DNA of 64,000 nucleotides from Rikenellaceae bacterium (GTDB lineage: Bacteria; Bacteroidota; Bacteroidia; Bacteroidales; Rikenellaceae), in the NCBI GenBank assembly GCA_015059925.1, contig SUZL01000008.1, positions 32,683 through 96,682 on the forward strand, in the 5' to 3' direction. Shown here in pieces: positions 31,994 through 40,283 of this stretch. The translations under genes were made by a program, and so were the position numbers. Numbering within the stretch: position 1 is the stretch's first letter; each line of letters begins with the position of its first letter. The notes under the pieces were generated by a model. The model was not told where the DNA came from. It searched no databases and worked only from the letters and a program-made list of their open reading frames with translations.

Positions 31994-33424
31994 ATGAAAC
32001 GATTTTTAATGGCTTTGGTGGCCGTCGGCTTCGCATTGAGTGCCTCGGCCAAGATCGAACTGCCCGCCATTCTGTGCGACAATATGGTCTTGCAGCAGAA
32101 CGCGGAGGTAAATCTGTGGGGTAAGGCTACGCCTAACTCTAAGGTTACGATCACCACGTCGTGGGCACCGCTGCGTCGCGTGCAGACTACGGCCGACAAG
32201 GATGGTCGCTGGCTGGCGAAGGTCGATACGCCGGCCGCTACGTTCGAGCCGCAGACGGTGAAGATCAGCGATGGCGAGGCGGTGACGCTTCATAATGTGC
32301 TGATTGGCGACGTGTGGGTATGCTCGGGCCAGAGTAATATGGAGATGCCCGTCAAGGGTTTCGATCGCCAGCCCGTGGAGAACTCGCTCGATTACATCCT
32401 CTCGGCTTCGCAGATGGAGAACAAGATCCGTATGTTTGAGGTTGAGCGCGCCCGTTCGTTCGAGGATCTGGACGACTGCAAGGGCCAGTGGCAGGTGGCT
32501 GCGCCCGCAAGCGTGGCGGAGATGTCGGCAACGGCATACTTCTTTGCCTACAACCTTGCAATGGGTGTCGATATTCCCATCGGAATTATCAACACCAGCT
32601 GGGGCGGTACGCGCGTAGAGTCGTGGATGCCGCAGTCGGCATTGGAGGATATCCTGTCGAAGGAGCAGATCGAGCATAAGAAGACCGTTCACTCGATCAA
32701 GCCTACGGAGCTCTACTGCGGTATGATTGCCCCGATTCGCAACTTCTCGGCACGAGGTTTTCTCTGGTATCAGGGTTGCTCAAATCTGGGCGATAACGAC
32801 CACTACGACACGATGATGGCCCGTATGGTCGAGCAGTGGCGCAAGGATTGGGGCGACGAGCAGAATGCGATGCCCTTCTACTACGTTATGATTGCACCCT
32901 ACATCTACGATGGGTCGAGCGATACGGCATATCCTCTCTTTGTCGAGAATCAGGTGCGTGCCCTAGAGAAGATTCCTAACTCGGGTATGGCCGCAACGAC
33001 CGACATCGGCGAGGAGCGTTGCATCCACCCCGCACAGAAGTTTGAGGTGGGACAGCGTCTGGCTGCTCTGGCGCTTCAGCAGACCTACGGTCAGTTGGGC
33101 TTCGAGCCTAAGGCTCCGCAGATGGCCGCTTACAGTATCAAAGATGGCAAAGCTGTCATCACGCTCAGCAACTGCGAGTTGGGCCTCACGCCTTGGTATG
33201 GCGAGGCTGTCGAGGGTTTTGAGATTGCGGGAGCCGACAAGGTCTTCCACAAGGCCGAGGCAACAATCACTGCTCGTCAGGAGGTAACTGTCTCAAGCCC
33301 TGAGGTTAAGCAGCCCGTAGCTGTGCGTTACTCGTTCCGTAACTTCGCGCCAGGTAACCTGAAGAACGTGTATGGAATTCCTGCCGTGCCGTTCCGTACT
33401 GACGACTGGAATGATGTAAAATAA
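31994..33424 (+). CDS. Sialate O-acetylesterase (SGNH-type)
   Basis: A 476-residue exported esterase with a signal peptide (residues 1-19, ASA-K). It has an N-terminal beta domain with ILCDNMVLQQNAEVNLWG, then the SGNH catalytic block GDVWVCSGQSNMEMPV near residue 105 with the nucleophile Ser. Further motifs are NTSWGGTRVESWMP near 200, GFLWYQGCSN near 255 and IHPAQKFEVGQRLA near 345 with the catalytic His. The family removes acetyl groups from sialic acids, or from plant glycans in some members. As the last gene of the GH2-galM-galK operon it probably deacetylates the same host or plant glycan. Repeat copy B follows after 11 bp. Confidence 0.9.
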   Translation: MKRFLMALVAVGFALSASAKIELPAILCDNMVLQQNAEVNLWGKATPNSKVTITTSWAPLRRVQTTADKDGRWLAKVDTPAATFEPQTVKISDGEAVTLHNVLIGDVWVCSGQSNMEMPVKGFDRQPVENSLDYILSASQMENKIRMFEVERARSFEDLDDCKGQWQVAAPASVAEMSATAYFFAYNLAMGVDIPIGIINTSWGGTRVESWMPQSALEDILSKEQIEHKKTVHSIKPTELYCGMIAPIRNFSARGFLWYQGCSNLGDNDHYDTMMARMVEQWRKDWGDEQNAMPFYYVMIAPYIYDGSSDTAYPLFVENQVRALEKIPNSGMAATTDIGEERCIHPAQKFEVGQRLAALALQQTYGQLGFEPKAPQMAAYSIKDGKAVITLSNCELGLTPWYGEAVEGFEIAGADKVFHKAEATITARQEVTVSSPEVKQPVAVRYSFRNFAPGNLKNVYGIPAVPFRTDDWNDVK

Positions 33425-33435
33425 GAAAAGAAATC

Positions 33436-33550
33436 GTCTAACAAGGCTCTTTTGGCGTCTGGCTTGCGTGCGAAATCCTCACATACGTCTGAGTATGCTG
33501 CGGTTTCGCCCACTGCGACCAGCCTCAAAATAGCTCTTGTTATACAATTT
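33436..33550 (+). repeat. Dispersed palindromic intergenic repeat, copy B (115 bp)
   Basis: Same length as copy A and nearly identical; the differences cluster in two short patches, near 33466 and 33505. Both outer arms and the inner CATAC/GTATG stem are kept. It sits 11 bp after a stop codon and about 20 bp before a 12-bp terminator stem. Confidence 0.87.
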
Positions 33551-33740
33551 CAGAGGTGTGAATCTATAATTCGGGAACCTGCCTGTATATAGTTGGCGGG
33601 TTCTCGTTTTTTTTGCGGAGCGGGTCGCGCGTTTTGTGAAGTGGGGTGGTGCGGCGGCGAAAAAATTGGAGAAAAAGAGTTTTTATTCGCCAAAAAACAT
33701 AATAATTGCGTTTTAGTGTCGTTAGATGAAAAAAAATGTG
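33551..33740. other. Intergenic region between repeat copy B and the bamD promoter
   Basis: About 190 bp holding a strong terminator (33572-33614), then A+T-rich sequence leading to the bamD promoter. A stretch resembling ttttgtgaagtggggtg also occurs downstream of repeat copy D near 21073. I see no ORF or RNA gene. Confidence 0.5.
33572..33614 (+). terminator. Intrinsic terminator of the glycan operon
   Basis: CGGGAACCTGCC pairs with GGCGGGTTCTCG over 12 positions (two wobbles), followed by eight T residues. Confidence 0.9.
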
Positions 33741-33748
33741 TAATTTTG
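33741..33748 (+). promoter_or_regulatory. -7 element TAATTTTG, bamD operon promoter
   Basis: Exact consensus, 41 bp upstream of the ATG at 33790. Confidence 0.72.
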
Positions 33749-33789
33749 CACGATTATTACCCTGCATAGCAGTAGTATAAGGTTTGAAT

Positions 33790-34602
33790 ATGAAACAAAA
33801 TCTCAATTATATCGTGGCTCTGATCGCTGTGGTGGTGGCTTTTTGCAGCTGCTCGAACATCCAGCGAGTGATCAATACGGGTGATGCCGAGTTGATCTTC
33901 GACAGAGCTATGGTCTATTATAACGCTGAGAAGTGGTCGAAGGCCGCAACCCTGTTCGAGACCTGCGCCCCGTACTACAACAACACGATGAAGGAGGATA
34001 CGCTCGCCTTCTATATGGCGCGCTGTCGCTTCAAGGATGGCGACTACTCCACCTCGTCGATGATGTTTGACGAGTTCCGCCGCAGTTTCGGTCGTTCGGC
34101 ATTTATCGAGAGCGCCGAGGCGATGTACGCCATCAGCCTCTACAATATGTGCCCCGGCCCCGAGCGCGATCAGTCGAGAACGAGTCAGGCCATCATCGCA
34201 ATCTCGGAGTTTATGTCGCACTATCCCGAGAGTGAGCAGCTCTCGCTCTTCAGCGAGATGACTGACGATCTGACGTGGCGTCTGCACGAGAAGTCGTTCA
34301 TCAATGCCTACACATACTACAAGATCGAGCGTTACAACTCGGCAATCATCGCCTTCCGCAACGCCCTGAAGCAGTATCCCGACTCGCACCGACGCGAGGA
34401 TCTGATGTACTACACCGTGATGTCGGCCTACAAGTATGCCGACAACTCGGCCGAGGATAAGCAGCTGGATCGTTTTATGGAGACGCTCGATGCCTACTAC
34501 ACCTTCGTGATGGAGTTCCCCGAGTCGAAGTACAAAAAAGAGGTCGATGAGGTGTCGGAGGTGGCCAAGCGATTCATCGATATGAATCAGGTGGAGGAGT
34601 AA
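33790..34602 (+). CDS. bamD: Outer membrane protein assembly factor BamD
   Basis: A 270-residue lipoprotein with a signal peptide ending FCSC (Cys20) and TPR-type repeats. BamD is the essential lipoprotein of the BAM complex that folds beta-barrels into the outer membrane. The N-terminal repeat YYNAEKWSKAATLFE and later YYKIERYNSAIIAFRNALKQYPDS match the TPR pattern of BamD. The reading frame extends two codons upstream to a TTG, but the ATG at 33790 gives a normal lipoprotein signal. It begins the bamD-rpoZ-coaBC-recN cluster that is common in this phylum. Confidence 0.93.
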   Translation: MKQNLNYIVALIAVVVAFCSCSNIQRVINTGDAELIFDRAMVYYNAEKWSKAATLFETCAPYYNNTMKEDTLAFYMARCRFKDGDYSTSSMMFDEFRRSFGRSAFIESAEAMYAISLYNMCPGPERDQSRTSQAIIAISEFMSHYPESEQLSLFSEMTDDLTWRLHEKSFINAYTYYKIERYNSAIIAFRNALKQYPDSHRREDLMYYTVMSAYKYADNSAEDKQLDRFMETLDAYYTFVMEFPESKYKKEVDEVSEVAKRFIDMNQVEE

Positions 34603-34648
34603 GACTCCCACGACGCAAGAAGAGTAACAACGAAAATTACACATAAAG

Positions 34649-34963
34649 ATGGAGATCAAGAAGAACATTCCCAACAACACCATTACCCGCAAATTGGTCG
34701 ATCTTGACAAGGATACGGGTAACATCTACGAGAGCATCAACATCATCGCTCGTCGCGCAAATCAGATCTCGACCGAGCTTAAGGCCGAGCTTAACCGCAA
34801 GCTGTCGGACTTCTCGTCGCCCACCGACACTATGGAGGAGACCTTCGAGAACCGCGAGCAGATTGAGATTTCGCGCTACTACGAGCGTCTGCCCAAGCCG
34901 GTGATCATCGCTACCGAGGAGTTCCTCGACGATGAGATCTACTACCGCAACGGCGATAAGTAG
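34649..34963 (+). CDS. rpoZ: RNA polymerase omega-like (Rpb6-type) subunit
   Basis: A 104-residue protein matching the Bacteroidota omega subunit, which helps assembly and stability of RNA polymerase. The segment TGNIYESINIIARRANQIS is the conserved omega/Rpb6 helix. The acidic C-terminal part ends DDEIYYRNGDK. Length is typical for the phylum's version and longer than the E. coli protein. Position between bamD and coaBC is the standard one. There are 46 bp before it and 86 bp after it, with no promoter consensus. Confidence 0.88.
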   Translation: MEIKKNIPNNTITRKLVDLDKDTGNIYESINIIARRANQISTELKAELNRKLSDFSSPTDTMEETFENREQIEISRYYERLPKPVIIATEEFLDDEIYYRNGDK

Positions 34964-35049
34964 TTGCGAGGGGGGGGGAGAACAGATAAGCGCCCCCGAT
35001 GCGTAGAGAAGCGAATAATAGTATTCTCAAAAAATCCTTTTAATCGAAT

Positions 35050-36240
35050 ATGTTGAAGGGAAAACATATTATCTTAGGAATTACGGGTAGCATAGCCGCT
35101 TATAAGTCGGCTGTGCTTTGCCGTTTATTGGTCAGTGCTGGAGCCGAGGTCAAGGTGGTGATGACACCCCTTGCCAAGCAGTTCATCACGCCGCTTACGA
35201 TGGCCACACTTTCGCAAAATCCCATCCTCGTCGATTTCTTCAATCCCGAGAATGGCGAGTGGAACTCGCACGTCAAGTTGGGCGAGTGGGCCGACCTGTA
35301 TCTTATCGCCCCCGCAACGGCCAATACGATGGCCAAGATGGCAACGGGCGTGGCCGATAATCTGCTGCTGACGACCTACCTCTCGGCACGTTGCCCCGTA
35401 GCCGTTGCGCCTGCGATGGATCTGGATATGTATGCCCACACCGCAACGCAGCGCAATATGGAGCAGTTGCAGCGTGATGGTGTGCATATCATCGAGCCGG
35501 GATCGGGATTTCTGGCGAGCGGACTCTCGGGCAAGGGCCGTATGGCCGAGCCGCAGGATATTGTGGAGGCTGTGAAGGCGCTCTTTGGCGAAAAAAAAAA
35601 GAGCTTAGAGGGTAAGCACTTTATCGTTACGGCAGGTGCTACGATCGAACCGATCGACCCCGTAAGATTCATCTCAAACCACTCGTCGGGCAAGATGGGC
35701 TACGCCGTAGCGGAGGCTCTCGCCGAGCGCGGAGCGCGGGTAACGCTCGTGAGCGGACGTACGGCACTCGATGCGCCGAAGGGTGTGGAGAGGGTTGATG
35801 TACTCTCGGCCGAGGAGATGTATGAGGCTTGTGTTGAGCGATTTGTAGCGTCGGATGGCGCTGTGATGTGCGCTGCGGTGGCCGACTATACGCCTCGATC
35901 GGTGGCCGACGAGAAGCTCAAGAAGAGCGACGACGATCTGTCGATCGAACTCAAGCGCACGAAGGATATTGCCGCCACGTTGGGCGCCGAGAAGGGCGAC
36001 CGCGTATTGGTCGGCTTTGCGATGGAGACGCAGAATGAGATGGAGAATGCGCAGTCGAAGCTGAAGCGAAAGAATTTCGACTTCATCGTGCTGAACTCAC
36101 TGCGCGAGGCGGGTGCCGGCTTTCGTGGCGACACGAATGTCGTAACGCTCATCGACGAGGCGGGCGCGGAGGAGCTGCCGCTGATGTCGAAGCGCGATGT
36201 GGCCGACCGCATTGTAGATAAAATCGAAAAATTGATATAA
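35050..36240 (+). CDS. coaBC: Bifunctional phosphopantothenoylcysteine decarboxylase/phosphopantothenate--cysteine ligase
   Basis: A 396-residue CoA-biosynthesis enzyme. The N-terminal FMN-dependent CoaC domain (about residues 1-185) has GITGSIAAYK and APATANTMAKMATG. The C-terminal CoaB ligase (about 190-396) has TAGATIEPIDPVRFISNHSSGKMG and the AAVADYTPR and KKIDFIVLN-type motifs. Two CoaC positions that are catalytic in E. coli differ: PAMN is PAMD (Asp124) and the ACGDIGPGRM cysteine is Ser157 in ASGLSGKGRM. This may be normal for the phylum. recN follows 2 bp after the stop. coaD is also in the window, on the opposite strand at 54.5 kb. Confidence 0.95.
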   Translation: MLKGKHIILGITGSIAAYKSAVLCRLLVSAGAEVKVVMTPLAKQFITPLTMATLSQNPILVDFFNPENGEWNSHVKLGEWADLYLIAPATANTMAKMATGVADNLLLTTYLSARCPVAVAPAMDLDMYAHTATQRNMEQLQRDGVHIIEPGSGFLASGLSGKGRMAEPQDIVEAVKALFGEKKKSLEGKHFIVTAGATIEPIDPVRFISNHSSGKMGYAVAEALAERGARVTLVSGRTALDAPKGVERVDVLSAEEMYEACVERFVASDGAVMCAAVADYTPRSVADEKLKKSDDDLSIELKRTKDIAATLGAEKGDRVLVGFAMETQNEMENAQSKLKRKNFDFIVLNSLREAGAGFRGDTNVVTLIDEAGAEELPLMSKRDVADRIVDKIEKLI

Positions 36241-36242
36241 AG

Positions 36243-37907
36243 ATGTTGCGACGACTCTCGATAGAGAATTATGCGTTGATCGATAAGCTCGATCTGGAAC
36301 TCGACGCCCACCTCAATATCATCACGGGTGAGACGGGTGCGGGTAAGTCGATCCTGCTCGGTGCGTTGGGGCTGCTGCTCGGCAATAAGAACGAGGGTGG
36401 CACGATCCGCGACGAGGGGCGAAACTGCATTATCGAGGGTGTGTTCGATGTGGAGGGCTACGGGCTGGAGCCGCTCTTTGAGGAGACGGATCTTGACTAC
36501 GAGCCGCAGACGGTCATCCGTCGCGTTATCTCTGCGTCGGGCAAGAGTCGCGCATTTGTGAATGATATGCCCGTGCAGCTCAGCGCGTTGCGCGAGCTTG
36601 GTGTAAGACTTATTGATATTCACTCCCAGCACCGAAATATGATCCTCTCCGACGAAGCATTCCGCACGTCGGCTCTCGATACGCTGGCCGATGCTGTGCC
36701 GACGGTGGAGGAGTACCGCGCGATTTACTCGCAATTGCAGGCCGCAAAACGCGACTTGGAGCAGATGGTGGCCGAGGCCGAGTCGCTCAAACGCGACGAG
36801 GAGTGGCTGCGTTATCAGGTCGAGGAGTTCGAGGCTGCCGCGCTCAAGGCGGGCGAATTGGCCGAGGCTGAGGCGGAGCTTGCCGTATTGGAGAATGCCG
36901 ACCAGATTGGCGAGGCGCTCGTAACGTTGCGCAACATCCTCGATGCCGACGAGGTGGGTGTGCTGGAGCAGCTGGCGGCAGGCGAGAGCGCCATTGCGCA
37001 CGTCAGCGCTAACTACCCCTCGGGCGAGCAGGTGTGCGAGCGTCTGTGCTCGGTTGTGGCCGAGCTGAAGGATCTGGGGCAGTTGGTGGCCGACGACAGC
37101 GAGCGCATCGAGGCCGACCCCGAGCGACTGCAGCGCCTGACCGATAGGGTGAATCTTATATACTCGCTGTGCCAGAAGCACCGCGTGAAGGATCTGGATG
37201 AGTTGCTGGCCGTAGGCGAGCGTCTGGCGGAGCAGCTCTCGGCAATCACGCATAGCGACGAGAGAATCGACGAGCAGCGCGAGAAGATTGCTGCGCTAAA
37301 GCAGAAGGCCGAGCGTCTGGCCGAGAAGATTCACACGCTGCGCGTGAAGGCATCGGCGAAGATGTCGAAGAGCGTCGTTCAGATGCTTGTGCAGCTCGGT
37401 ATGGCCGAGGCGCGCTTCGAGGTGGAGGTGGAGCCTACGCAGGAGCTGACGCAGTCGGGAGCGGATCGCATACGTTATATGTTCTCGGCAAATGGTCGCT
37501 TGGCGCCGCAGCCCGTCGAGAAGATCGCTTCGGGCGGTGAGATCTCTCGCGTGATGCTATCGCTCAAGGCTCTGCTGGCCGAGAAGTCGAAGTTGCCGAC
37601 GATCATCTTCGACGAGATCGATACGGGCGTTTCGGGCCGCATTGCCGATGCTATGGGCGAGATTATCAATGCGCTGGGCGAGAATATGCAGGTGGTGGCA
37701 ATTACCCATCTGCCGCAGGTGGCATCGAAGGGCGAGGCACACTTCGTTGTGTATAAGCACGATAGCCGCACCAACCTTACGCGCCTTGGCGATGAGGAGC
37801 GTGTAACGGAGATTGCCAAGATGTTGTCGGGTAGTGAGATCTCGTCGGCGGCACTCTCGCAGGCGCGTCTGCTGCTGGGTGTAGAGCCTAAGACAACGCT
37901 TTTTTAG
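36243..37907 (+). CDS. recN: DNA repair protein RecN
   Basis: A 554-residue SMC-like ATPase for double-strand break repair. The N-terminal head has Walker A TGETGAGKSILLGALGLLLG (residues 29-48). A long coiled coil spans about residues 150-370, rich in Glu, Ala, Leu and Lys. The C-terminal head has the signature region IASGGEISRVMLSLKALL and Walker B TIIFDEIDTGVSG, then VVAITHLPQVAS. The PorD/DUF4835 gene often found between coaBC and recN in relatives is not here. No SOS-like operator was seen. Confidence 0.96.
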   Translation: MLRRLSIENYALIDKLDLELDAHLNIITGETGAGKSILLGALGLLLGNKNEGGTIRDEGRNCIIEGVFDVEGYGLEPLFEETDLDYEPQTVIRRVISASGKSRAFVNDMPVQLSALRELGVRLIDIHSQHRNMILSDEAFRTSALDTLADAVPTVEEYRAIYSQLQAAKRDLEQMVAEAESLKRDEEWLRYQVEEFEAAALKAGELAEAEAELAVLENADQIGEALVTLRNILDADEVGVLEQLAAGESAIAHVSANYPSGEQVCERLCSVVAELKDLGQLVADDSERIEADPERLQRLTDRVNLIYSLCQKHRVKDLDELLAVGERLAEQLSAITHSDERIDEQREKIAALKQKAERLAEKIHTLRVKASAKMSKSVVQMLVQLGMAEARFEVEVEPTQELTQSGADRIRYMFSANGRLAPQPVEKIASGGEISRVMLSLKALLAEKSKLPTIIFDEIDTGVSGRIADAMGEIINALGENMQVVAITHLPQVASKGEAHFVVYKHDSRTNLTRLGDEERVTEIAKMLSGSEISSAALSQARLLLGVEPKTTLF

Positions 37908-37954
37908 AATCTGATTGGCCACACTAATAAAGAGCAACCAATACCCTAAATAAT

Positions 37955-39103
37955 ATGAAAAACCTAATTATCCTCTTTGCTGCCATTGGCTCACTTATGC
38001 TATGTGGCGGATGCAGTGACAATCAACTTTTGCGAAACGATCTGAAGCGCGCACTCGACGTTGCCGTCGAGCACGAGAAGGCGCAGGCTGAGTATATGCT
38101 CGATCGCGAGGGCGAGTTGCCCAAGACCTTCGAGAAGGGCGAACTTGTAACGGCCAACATCCGTTGGTGGACGAGCGGTTTCTTCCCCGGCTCGCTGTGG
38201 CTGCTCTATGAGCATACGGGCGACGGGCAGCTGCGCGAGTATGCCGAGCACTTCACATCACGTCTGGAGTCGCTGAAGGATTATCGTGGCACGCACGATC
38301 TGGGCTTTATGGTCTTCTGCTCGTACGGTAATGGCTACCGCCTGACGGGAAACGAGGCCTACAAGGAGATCATCAACGAGGCTTCGGCCTCGCTCGCAAC
38401 GCGATTTAATCCGACCGTAGGTGCTATCCGCTCGTGGAATACGGGCCGTAAGGAGAATCCCGAATTGGACTATATCGTCATCATCGACAATATGATGAAC
38501 CTCGAGATGTTGGAGTGGAGCGGTTATAGCGACATCGCCCGCCGTCACGCCGACACCACGCTGAAGAATCACTTCCGCGAGGATAACAGCTCTTACCACG
38601 TTGTAACCTATAACGAGCTTACGGGCGAGGTTACCGACAAGCGCACGGCGCAGGGCTTGGCCGATGAATCGGCGTGGGCACGCGGTCAGGTGTGGGGCTT
38701 GTATGGCTACACGATGATGTATCGCGTAACGGGTGAGAAACGCTACTTGGATCAGGCAGTGAAGATTGCCGACTATGTGATTCCGCGCCTTCCCGAAGAT
38801 GCCATCCCCAACTGGGATTTCGATGCCGAGCAGCAGATGAAGGATTCGTCGGCGGGCTCGATTATGGCTTCGGCACTGATTGAACTTTACGGCTTGACCG
38901 ACAACGAGTTGTACCTCACAACAGCCGAGCGTCAGCTCCGCTCGCTCTGCTCGGAGGCTTACCTCGCGCCCGTGGGAGAGAATGGTAACTTTGTTTTGCG
39001 TCACGGTACGGGACATCTTCCCGCCGGAACGGAGGTGGATGTGCCGCTGACCTATGGCGACTACTACTTTATCGAGGCTGCGATGCGTTACCTCGCTTTG
39101 TAG
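37955..39103 (+). CDS. Glycoside hydrolase family 88 (unsaturated glucuronyl hydrolase-like) lipoprotein
   Basis: A 382-residue lipoprotein (LCGGC, Cys20) with an (alpha/alpha)6 barrel of family GH88. These enzymes remove the unsaturated uronic acid left by polysaccharide lyases from glycosaminoglycan fragments, adding water across the double bond. The two key Asp residues are visible: Asp115 in RGTHDLGFM and Asp178 in IVIIDNMMNLEML. WWTSGFFPGSLWLLYE near residue 72 and ESAWARGQVWGLYGY near 235 are also conserved. The heparinase-like gene at 44.9 kb could belong to the same degradation route, though it is not adjacent. A strong terminator follows. Confidence 0.9.
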   Translation: MKNLIILFAAIGSLMLCGGCSDNQLLRNDLKRALDVAVEHEKAQAEYMLDREGELPKTFEKGELVTANIRWWTSGFFPGSLWLLYEHTGDGQLREYAEHFTSRLESLKDYRGTHDLGFMVFCSYGNGYRLTGNEAYKEIINEASASLATRFNPTVGAIRSWNTGRKENPELDYIVIIDNMMNLEMLEWSGYSDIARRHADTTLKNHFREDNSSYHVVTYNELTGEVTDKRTAQGLADESAWARGQVWGLYGYTMMYRVTGEKRYLDQAVKIADYVIPRLPEDAIPNWDFDAEQQMKDSSAGSIMASALIELYGLTDNELYLTTAERQLRSLCSEAYLAPVGENGNFVLRHGTGHLPAGTEVDVPLTYGDYYFIEAAMRYLAL

Positions 39104-39122
39104 GATAGCATAGATAGATTGA

Positions 39123-39157
39123 GAGGGCCTACCGCAGTGCGCGGTAGGCCCTTTTTG
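39123..39157 (+). terminator. Intrinsic terminator after the GH88 gene
   Basis: AGGGCCTACCGC pairs perfectly with GCGGTAGGCCCT, followed by five T residues. Confidence 0.92.
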
Positions 39158-39300
39158 TGTACATACAGACCAAAAAGTGAATTTTGTTCTATTGTTCTTT
39201 TTGTTCCATAAATAGGGCATTTGGCCGCAATGGGTGTGCAGGGAGTAGAGCGGAGTGGTCGATAAGTACACTCGCACGAGGAAATCATCGTCCGATTTAG

Positions 39301-39308
39301 TAAATTTG
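39301..39308 (+). promoter_or_regulatory. -7 element TAAATTTG, tatA operon promoter
   Basis: Exact consensus, 28 bp upstream of the tatA ATG. Confidence 0.72.
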
Positions 39309-39336
39309 CATAGCTGAAAAACGTAAAAAGTATAAT

Positions 39337-39531
39337 ATGGCTATGGATTTTCTGTTTATTGGTGGAATTGGAGGCAGTGAGCTGTTGCTCATTGTTTTTG
39401 TCCTTTTGTTGCTCTTTGGCGGCAAGAAACTGCCCGAGCTGATGAAGGGATTGGGGCGCGGAATACGCGATTTCAAGGATGCTGTCAGTAGCGAAACCGA
39501 GCAGATCAAGGAGGTGATAGAGGATAAGTAA
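39337..39531 (+). CDS. tatA: Twin-arginine translocase TatA/E-type subunit
   Basis: A 64-residue TatA-like protein. An N-terminal transmembrane helix (about residues 11-28, GSELLLIVFVLLLLFGGKKLPEL) carries the FGxKxLPEL hinge, then an amphipathic helix GLGRGIRDFKDAV and a short charged tail. TatA forms the variable pore of the Tat export system for folded proteins. No tatB or tatC gene is in the window, so TatC must be elsewhere if the system works. The stop overlaps the start of the WaaP-type kinase gene (TAATG), giving an unusual operon partner. Confidence 0.9.
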   Translation: MAMDFLFIGGIGGSELLLIVFVLLLLFGGKKLPELMKGLGRGIRDFKDAVSSETEQIKEVIEDK

Positions 39532-40283
39532 TGAAACTTGTGATCAATCCCCGATATGCCCATCTGGAAGGATTCGTGCGCGGACTGCATCGTAATTTCG
39601 AGTCGATGCCCTATGAGCGCGTCTTGCGCAACATCCGTAACGATGTGCGCGAGGTTAGTGTCGCAGGCGAGCATCTGGTGGTGAAGAGTTTTCGCCACCT
39701 CTCGCTCGTCAATCGCGCGGTCTATGGTCGCTTAAGGTCGAGTAAGTCGATGCGCGCCTTCAGCCACGCCGAGCGGCTCGCCCTGCTCGGCATAGGTACG
39801 CCCGAACCTGTTGCGGCGGTCGATTTCTGGGAGAGGGGATTGCTGGCGGGGAGTTATTTTGTCTCGGCCTACTCCGACTATCGCTCGATGGAGGAGATTC
39901 GCGGGCGCGAGGTGGAGACGATAAAGCCGCTGCTGGATGCGCTGACCGAGTTTTTGATTCGCCTGCACGATCGGGGCGTGGTGCATCACGACCTCAATAT
40001 CTCCAATATCCTCTATCGGGAGCTGTGGCCGGGCGAGTACGATTTTCAGCTTATCGACATCAATCGAATGGATTTCAAACGGCCGCTTACCTCGCGCGAG
40101 CGGTTGGCCAATATGAGTAAATTCGAGTGCAGCCCCGATGCCTATTTCTACATCTTGGGGCGGTATGCCGACCTGAAGAGCCGCGATAGCGACCTGTTCA
40201 AGTTGCAGGGTATGGTGCAGCGTCTTATGGAGGTGGAACGGCGACGAATGAAAGATAATTGCAAGAGTATTTTGAAAAGGTAG
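39531..40283 (+). CDS. WaaP/Kdo-kinase-family lipopolysaccharide kinase
   Basis: A 250-residue protein-kinase-fold enzyme of the lipopolysaccharide kinase family (WaaP/KdkA/InaA). These phosphorylate heptose or Kdo in the LPS inner core. The catalytic loop HDRGVVHHDLNISNILYRE (about residues 145-163) holds the catalytic Asp. The metal-binding Asp is in FQLIDINRMDF near 178. A conserved Lys in EHLVVKSFRH near 49 would bind ATP. It is cytoplasmic, with no signal or membrane segment. It overlaps tatA by one base and directly abuts the phosphoesterase gene. Confidence 0.85.
   Translation: MKLVINPRYAHLEGFVRGLHRNFESMPYERVLRNIRNDVREVSVAGEHLVVKSFRHLSLVNRAVYGRLRSSKSMRAFSHAERLALLGIGTPEPVAAVDFWERGLLAGSYFVSAYSDYRSMEEIRGREVETIKPLLDALTEFLIRLHDRGVVHHDLNISNILYRELWPGEYDFQLIDINRMDFKRPLTSRERLANMSKFECSPDAYFYILGRYADLKSRDSDLFKLQGMVQRLMEVERRRMKDNCKSILKR

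Noticed and set aside
7004..33550. CRISPR array or insertion-sequence interpretation of the repeats
   Set aside because: The copies are kilobases apart, not regularly spaced, encode no transposase and carry no target-site duplication that I can see.
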